5,740 nt of DNA from Pseudomonadota bacterium (GTDB taxonomy: Bacteria; Pseudomonadota; Alphaproteobacteria; Rhizobiales; Xanthobacteraceae), in NCBI GenBank assembly GCA_023432885.1, contig JAEZEU010000331.1:1-5740 (forward strand), in the 5' to 3' direction. The position numbers and the translations under genes are program-made. The notes beneath the pieces were generated by a model. The model saw nothing but the letters and a program-made list of their open reading frames with translations, had not been told where the DNA came from and ran no database searches. Numbering within the stretch: position 1 is the stretch's first letter; the number at the start of each line of letters is the position of its first letter. Of this stretch, positions 1 through 3,516 are shown one piece after another.

Positions 1-305
1 GGCTCCGCGCGCTGGTCGATCAGGGCATCCTGGCGACCGCCCCCGCCTCTGACGGCAGCGCCTATCAGGAATACCGGCTGACGCCCAAAGGCCGCGGCGT
101 ATTTCCAATCCTGGTGGCATTGCGGCAGTGGAGCGAGGAGTTCGACGAACGACCAGAGGAGATCACGACTTTGCTGGTCGATCGCGAGAAGGGGAAGCCC
201 GTGCGCAAGCTCGCCCTCTACTCGGAGGACGGGCGGCAGCTCGATGCGCGCGATACCGCGCTCAAGCCGAGGCGTGCGAAGCACTGGCGGCCGCTCCCCA
301 TCTGA
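1..305 (+). CDS. HxlR-family winged-helix transcriptional regulator, C-terminal part (5' end outside the window)
   Basis: The frame is open from the left edge (first full codon at base 3) to TGA at 303-305, giving about 100 residues. The stretch LVDQGIL, then a wing ending EYRLTPKGRG, then FPILVALRQW, is the typical second half of an HxlR DNA-binding domain: recognition helix, beta-wing and the following dimer helix. HxlR proteins are small dimeric cytoplasmic repressors or activators that often respond to redox or electrophilic signals and commonly control a neighbouring gene. The tail (LVDREKGKPV, then LYSEDGRQLDARD) lines up with the usual family ending, but the cysteines many members carry there are absent, and the visible part has no cysteine at all. 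The true start and the N-terminal helices are missing, so the target and signal cannot be guessed. An internal GTG at 114 is not a credible start because homology continues upstream of it. The gene converges on the - strand gene ending at 313. Confidence 0.85.
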   Translation, partial: LRALVDQGILATAPASDGSAYQEYRLTPKGRGVFPILVALRQWSEEFDERPEEITTLLVDREKGKPVRKLALYSEDGRQLDARDTALKPRRAKHWRPLPI

Positions 306-316
306 GTTCGGCTCAG
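302..316. terminator. Small hairpin shared by two convergent stop codons (weak candidate)
   Basis: CTGAG (302-306) and CTCAG (312-316) form a perfect 5-bp inverted repeat around the loop TTCGG. The left arm contains the TGA of the HxlR gene and the right arm contains the complement of the TGA of the - strand gene. No T-run follows in either direction, so this is not a canonical intrinsic terminator. It may simply reflect two TGA stops facing each other. It could still mark the 3' ends of both transcripts. Confidence 0.2.
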
Positions 317-543
317 GACAGCCTCCGCTTGTTGCGGAGCCACTCCGCCGCTTCCAGCTGTGCCATGTCCAAGAGATGTCTCAGGGTTTCAAGACCGTGT
401 CGCCGGGCGATTTTTGAAAGCTCGGCCGAGGTCGCGGCGATGAAGGCTGCAGCCTCCTGAGGGTCGCCTCCGCCATAGAGGTCCAATTCCGACAGCTGAT
501 CCCTCGAACCCCTGCGCCTTCGGCGACCCCCGATTCTGCTCAA
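313..543 (-). CDS. Small unrecognised protein, about 76 residues, Arg-rich N-terminus, TTG start
   Basis: Read on the - strand from TTG at 543-541 to TGA at 315-313. I do not recognise a named family. Residues 7-11 are five consecutive arginines in a basic N-terminus. A short segment, ELDLYGGGD (about 19-27), follows. The rest (about 29-72) reads as amphipathic helix, with blocks such as AAAFIAATSAEL, KIARRHGLETL and LLDMAQLEAAEWL. There is no signal peptide, membrane segment or cysteine. Third codon positions are mostly G or C, as in the flanking real genes, and the heptad-like spacing of hydrophobic residues supports a real protein. I recall similar short rhizobial hypothetical proteins with an LLDMAxLEA pattern, but could not check this. 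The same frame stays open far into the region antisense to topA; that extension is a shadow. No in-frame ATG or GTG lies close to the coding part, so TTG at 543 is preferred, preceded by a weak GGGATGGA purine stretch. It is divergent from topA. Function is unknown; a nucleic-acid- or partner-binding role is only a guess from the charge pattern. Confidence 0.6.
   Translation of the reverse strand: MSRIGGRRRRRGSRDQLSELDLYGGGDPQEAAAFIAATSAELSKIARRHGLETLRHLLDMAQLEAAEWLRNKRRLS
323..348. repeat. Three-part inverted repeat CTCCGC / GCGGAG / CTCCGC
   Basis: CTCCGC at 323-328, its reverse complement GCGGAG at 334-339 and a second CTCCGC at 343-348 allow two mutually exclusive 6-bp hairpins, with loops TTGTT or CCA. 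They lie inside the 3' coding part of the small - strand gene (codons for EWLRNKR) and just past the HxlR stop. On the + strand they could form the 3' end of the HxlR transcript. There is no T-run, and the coding constraint could produce the pattern by chance. Confidence 0.3.
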
Positions 544-560
544 AAATCCATCCCAGACGC

Positions 561-585
561 TGTGCTCATCCCGACATACAGCACA
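561..585. promoter_or_regulatory. Interrupted dyad TGTGCT-N13-AGCACA upstream of the - strand gene
   Basis: TGTGCT (561-566) and AGCACA (580-585) are perfect reverse complements separated by 13 bases, placed 18-42 bases upstream of the TTG start of the - strand gene. The arms start 19 bases apart, close to two helical turns, which suits a dimeric regulator. In the transcript it could instead be a leader hairpin. Six-base arms also arise by chance, and no regulator is identified. Confidence 0.25.
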
Positions 586-659
586 ACTATTGGGCGGTAA
601 AATACAACTTTTGGTACGCGTATTCTTACGGGGTTGGACCCCCTTCAAAATCTGGCGAT

Positions 660-688
660 TTGACAGGGACCGCCTCACCACCCATGTT
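660..688 (+). promoter_or_regulatory. Candidate sigma-70-type promoter for topA
   Basis: TTGACA at 660-665 is a perfect -35 hexamer. Exactly 17 bases later lies CATGTT (683-688), which shares three of six positions with the TATAAT -10 consensus. Weakly conserved -10 elements are normal in GC-rich alphaproteobacteria. Initiation would fall near 694-697, giving a leader of about 65 bases that starts almost directly with the 700-728 stem-loop. TTGACA alone is not proof. Confidence 0.4.
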
Positions 689-699
689 CGGGTCGAAAC

Positions 700-738
700 G
701 GCCGGCCGCGAGTCTCGCGGAACCGGCCTGATGTTTTT
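700..738 (+). terminator. Strong stem-loop plus T-run in the topA leader (terminator- or attenuator-like)
   Basis: GGCCGG (700-705) pairs with CCGGCC (723-728), and CCGCGA (706-711) pairs with TCGCGG (715-720). The loop is GTC and there is a two-base AA bulge (721-722) on the 3' side. That gives 12 base pairs, nearly all G-C. TTTTT follows at 734-738 after the spacer TGATG. The structure lies 31 bases before the topA start codon and points the same way. The 5-base spacer before the T-run is longer than in textbook terminators, so attenuation, an upstream transcript end or a 5'-stabilising hairpin are all possible. Confidence 0.5.
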
Positions 739-751
739 CGAGTAAGTCGTT

Positions 752-774
752 GGAATGACATGAATATCGTCATT
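752..774 (+). promoter_or_regulatory. topA ribosome-binding site and start-codon hairpin
   Basis: The only Shine-Dalgarno-like sequence before topA is a short GGA/GGAA at 752-755, about five bases before ATG, which is weak. AATGAC (754-759) and GTCATT (769-774) form a perfect 6-bp inverted repeat with the ATG (760-762) inside its 9-base loop, so the initiation site may be lightly structured. The stem is A/T-rich and probably marginal in stability. Confidence 0.35.
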
Positions 775-3516
775 GTCGAATCGCCGGCCAAGGCCAAGAC
801 GATCAACAAATATCTGGGCTCCTCCTACGAGGTCCTGGCGTCGTTTGGCCATGTCCGCGACCTCCCCGCCAAAAATGGATCGGTGGATCCTGAGGCCAAT
901 TTCCAGATGATCTGGGAGGTCGATCCCAAGGCCAACAGCCGGCTCAATGACATCGCCAAGGCCCTCAAGGGCGCCAACCGCCTGATCCTGGCTACCGACC
1001 CCGATCGCGAAGGCGAGGCCATTTCCTGGCACGTGCTCGAGGTGATGAAGGAGAAGCGTGCGCTCAAGGACCAGAAGATCGAGCGCGTGGTCTTCAATGC
1101 CATCACCAAGCAGGCGGTCACGGAGGCCATGAAGGCCCCGCGCCAGATCGACGGCGCGCTCGTCGACGCCTATATGGCGCGCCGCGCGCTGGACTATCTG
1201 GTCGGCTTCACCCTCTCCCCCGTGCTCTGGCGCAAGCTGCCCGGGGCGCGCTCGGCCGGCCGGGTGCAATCCGTGGCGCTCCGGCTGGTCTGCGACCGCG
1301 AGCTCGAGATCGAAAAGTTCGTGCCCAGGGAATACTGGTCACTGGTGGCGACCCTGACCACGCCGCGAGGCGAGGCCTTTGAGGCGCGCCTCGTCGGCGC
1401 CGACGGCAAGAAGATCCAGCGGCTCGACATCGGCTCGGGCGCGGAAGCCGAGGATTTCAGGAAGGCGATCGAGGCCGCCCTCTTCAAGGTCGTGAGCATC
1501 GAGGCGCGGCCTGCCCGCCGCAATCCGCAGGCCCCCTTCACGACCTCCACGCTGCAGCAGGAAGCAAGCCGAAAGCTCGGCTTTGCGCCGGCGCACACCA
1601 TGCGCATCGCGCAACGGCTCTATGAGGGCATCGACATCGGCGGCGAGACCACCGGTCTCATTACTTATATGCGTACCGATGGCGTGCAGATCGATCCGTC
1701 CGCCATCACACAGGCGCGCAAGGTGATCGGCGAGGATTTTGGCAACGCCTACGTCCCGGAAGCGCCGCGGCAGTACCAGACCAAGGCCAAGAACGCGCAG
1801 GAAGCCCACGAGGCGATCCGCCCGACCGACCTGTCGCGCCGGCCCGCCGACATGCGCCGTAAGCTCGATAACGACCAGGCGCGTCTTTATGATCTGATCT
1901 GGACCCGCACCATCGCGAGCCAGATGGAGTCCGCCGAGCTCGAGCGAACTACTGTCGATATCGAGGCCAAGGCGGGCTCCCGCGTGCTGGAGCTGCGCGC
2001 GTCCGGCCAAGTCATCAAGTTCGACGGTTTCCTGGCGCTCTACCAGGAGGGCCGCGACGACGAGGAAGACGAGGATTCACGCCGCCTGCCCGCCATGAGC
2101 GAGGGCGAGCCGCTGAAACGCCAGAATCTCGCCGTCACGCAGCATTTCACCGAACCCCCGCCGCGCTTCTCCGAGGCCTCGCTGGTCAAGCGCATGGAAG
2201 AGCTCGGCATCGGCCGTCCCTCGACCTATGCCTCGATCCTGCAGGTGTTGAAGGACCGCGGCTACGTCAGGCTCGAGAAGAAGCGCCTGCACGGCGAGGA
2301 CAAGGGCCGCGTCGTGGTCGCGTTCCTGGAGAATTTCTTCCGCCGATACGTTGAATACGACTTCACCGCCGATCTGGAAGAGCAGCTCGACCGCATCTCG
2401 AACAATGAGATCTCCTGGCAGCAGGTGCTCAAGGACTTTTGGAGCGGCTTCATTGGCGCTGTCGACGACATCAAGGATTTGCGCGTCGCCGAGGTGCTGG
2501 ATGCCCTCGACGAGATGCTGGGTCCGCACATCTATCCACCTCGTGCGGAGGGCGGCGATCCCAGGCAGTGTCCGAGCTGCGGTACGGGCCGCCTCAATCT
2601 CAAGGCCGGCAAGTTCGGCGCCTTCGTCGGCTGCTCGAACTATCCGGAGTGTCGCTACACGCGGCCGCTTGCGGCCGATTCCGAAGCCAGCGCCGATCGC
2701 GTGCTTGGCAAGGATCCCGAGACCGACCGCGATGTAGTGGTGAAGGCCGGCCGCTTCGGGCCCTATATCCAGCTGGGCGAGCAGAAGGATTACGCCGAGG
2801 GTGAGAAACCCAAGCGCGCAGGCATTCCGAAGAATACTTCGCCCAGCGATGTCGATCTCGACCTTGCGCTGAAACTGCTGTCGCTGCCGCGCGAGATCGG
2901 AAAACATCCGGAAACCGGCCAGCCGATCACCGCCGGCCTCGGCCGTTTCGGGCCGTTCGTGAAGCACGAAAAGACCTATGCGAGCCTCGAGGCTGGCGAC
3001 GACGTCTTCGGCATCGGCCTCAACCGCGCAGTAACGCTGATCGCCGAGAAAGTAGCCAAGGGGCCGAGCGGCCGCCGCTTCGGCGCCGATCCCGGCAAGC
3101 CGCTCGGCGATCACCCAAGCCTCGGCGCCGTCGCGTTGAAGAAGGGGCGCTACGGCCCCTATGTCACCGCGGGCGGCGTCAATGCTACCATCCCGAGCGA
3201 TATCGAGCCGGATGCGATCACGCTCGCGCAGGCGACAGCGCTGATCGACGAGCGTGCGGCCAAGGGCGGCGGCAAGGCCAAGCGCACGGCCAAGAAGGCC
3301 GCGCCTTCAAAGACCAAGGCGAAGCCTGAGGCCGACGATGCCGCGGCCAAACCAGCCAAGAAGTCCGTCGCCAAGAAGGCCGCAGCCAAGCCGAAATCGG
3401 ATGCGGCGAGCAAGGCGCGCGCGCCGGTCGCTCCCGCAGCCAAGACGTCGGCGTCGAAACCGCCGACGGCTGCAAAAACGCCCGCGAAAAAGAGCGCGGG
3501 CAAGGGACGCGGGTGA
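760..3516 (+). CDS. topA: DNA topoisomerase I (type IA), complete, 918 residues
   Basis: This enzyme relaxes negatively supercoiled DNA by cutting one strand through a 5'-phosphotyrosine link and passing the other strand through. The N-terminal Toprim domain (about 2-113) has IVIVESPAKAKT with E7 and the metal-binding DPDREGE at D80, D82 and E84. The core follows with SAGRVQSVALRL (165-176), PFTTSTLQQEAS (259-270), the catalytic tyrosine Y303 in LITYMRTDG with R305, AQEAHEAIRPTD (346-357) and LGIGRPSTYASI (482-493). An acidic patch lies near 432-439. The C-terminal part has one four-cysteine zinc ribbon (C604, C607, C625, C631), then three cysteine-free repeats at GRFGPY (664), GRFGPF (728) and GRYGPY (796), and a Lys/Ala-rich tail from about 835. 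E. coli TopA is 865 residues and has more cysteine-bearing zinc ribbons. The ATG start fits the family's standard N-terminus. The stop overlaps the rnr start, so the two genes are translationally coupled. The gene is intact, with no missing catalytic residue. Confidence 0.98.
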   Translation: MNIVIVESPAKAKTINKYLGSSYEVLASFGHVRDLPAKNGSVDPEANFQMIWEVDPKANSRLNDIAKALKGANRLILATDPDREGEAISWHVLEVMKEKRALKDQKIERVVFNAITKQAVTEAMKAPRQIDGALVDAYMARRALDYLVGFTLSPVLWRKLPGARSAGRVQSVALRLVCDRELEIEKFVPREYWSLVATLTTPRGEAFEARLVGADGKKIQRLDIGSGAEAEDFRKAIEAALFKVVSIEARPARRNPQAPFTTSTLQQEASRKLGFAPAHTMRIAQRLYEGIDIGGETTGLITYMRTDGVQIDPSAITQARKVIGEDFGNAYVPEAPRQYQTKAKNAQEAHEAIRPTDLSRRPADMRRKLDNDQARLYDLIWTRTIASQMESAELERTTVDIEAKAGSRVLELRASGQVIKFDGFLALYQEGRDDEEDEDSRRLPAMSEGEPLKRQNLAVTQHFTEPPPRFSEASLVKRMEELGIGRPSTYASILQVLKDRGYVRLEKKRLHGEDKGRVVVAFLENFFRRYVEYDFTADLEEQLDRISNNEISWQQVLKDFWSGFIGAVDDIKDLRVAEVLDALDEMLGPHIYPPRAEGGDPRQCPSCGTGRLNLKAGKFGAFVGCSNYPECRYTRPLAADSEASADRVLGKDPETDRDVVVKAGRFGPYIQLGEQKDYAEGEKPKRAGIPKNTSPSDVDLDLALKLLSLPREIGKHPETGQPITAGLGRFGPFVKHEKTYASLEAGDDVFGIGLNRAVTLIAEKVAKGPSGRRFGADPGKPLGDHPSLGAVALKKGRYGPYVTAGGVNATIPSDIEPDAITLAQATALIDERAAKGGGKAKRTAKKAAPSKTKAKPEADDAAAKPAKKSVAKKAAAKPKSDAASKARAPVAPAAKTSASKPPTAAKTPAKKSAGKGRG
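3262..3513 (+). repeat. Low-complexity DNA coding the Lys/Ala-rich TopA tail
   Basis: This codes the last 84 TopA residues (835-918), with about 22 lysines and 26 alanines arranged in AKKA- and AKPK-like units resembling histone-H1-type tails. At DNA level GCCAAGAAGGCCGC occurs at 3289-3302 and again at 3370-3383, with a shorter GCCAAGAAG at 3355-3363. Such tails in type IA topoisomerases (studied in actinobacteria) add non-specific DNA binding and processivity; that role here is inferred. Length variation between strains is expected. Confidence 0.8.
3480..3501 (+). promoter_or_regulatory. GC-rich hairpin at the end of topA, directly before the rnr ribosome-binding site
   Basis: GCCCGCG (3480-3486) and CGCGGGC (3495-3501) are a perfect 7-bp inverted repeat around the loop AAAAAGAG. 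The hairpin ends one base before the rnr Shine-Dalgarno sequence. It lies within topA codons (TPAKKSAG), so partial coding constraint applies. It could modulate rnr translation or mark an internal mRNA processing point. Confidence 0.4.
3502..3516 (+). promoter_or_regulatory. rnr ribosome-binding site and GTGA stop/start overlap
   Basis: AAGGGA at 3502-3507 sits five bases before GTG at 3513-3515, a sensible Shine-Dalgarno spacing. GTGA (3513-3516) holds both the rnr start and the topA TGA stop. This arrangement, and the lack of a nearby in-frame ATG, decides the GTG start. Confidence 0.75.

Larger units (their letters stand above)
544..759. other. Divergent intergenic region between the small - strand gene and topA
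   Basis: No convincing coding sequence exists here on either strand. Bases about 580-660 are visibly richer in A/T than the genes around them, as expected of a control region. The region contains the dyad at 561-585, the 8-bp palindrome TACGCGTA at 615-622, a small GGGGT/ACCCC hairpin at 630-642, a candidate topA promoter at 660-688 and the strong stem-loop at 700-728. For the - strand gene, a poor promoter match is possible, read on the - strand as TTTACC (601-596), a 17-base spacer, then TATGTC (578-573). It is too weak to call separately. Confidence 0.7.

Noticed and set aside
128..460. 110-residue + strand frame overlapping the HxlR tail and the small gene
   Set aside because: It overlaps two better-supported genes in other frames, and its composition is typical of an off-frame GC-rich translation.
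615..642. Palindrome TACGCGTA and the mini-hairpin GGGGT-TGG-ACCCC
   Set aside because: Too short to separate from chance, with no T-run or known operator match; noted only within the intergenic description.
544..1269. N-terminal extension of the small - strand gene to an ATG at 1269 (318 residues in total)
   Set aside because: The extension is antisense to the conserved Toprim and core of topA and crosses the A/T-rich intergenic region. Only the last 76 residues look like protein.
1339..3114. Long - strand frames at 1339-2010 (223 residues) and 2077-3114 (345 residues)
   Set aside because: Both are antisense shadows of topA with no recognisable domains.
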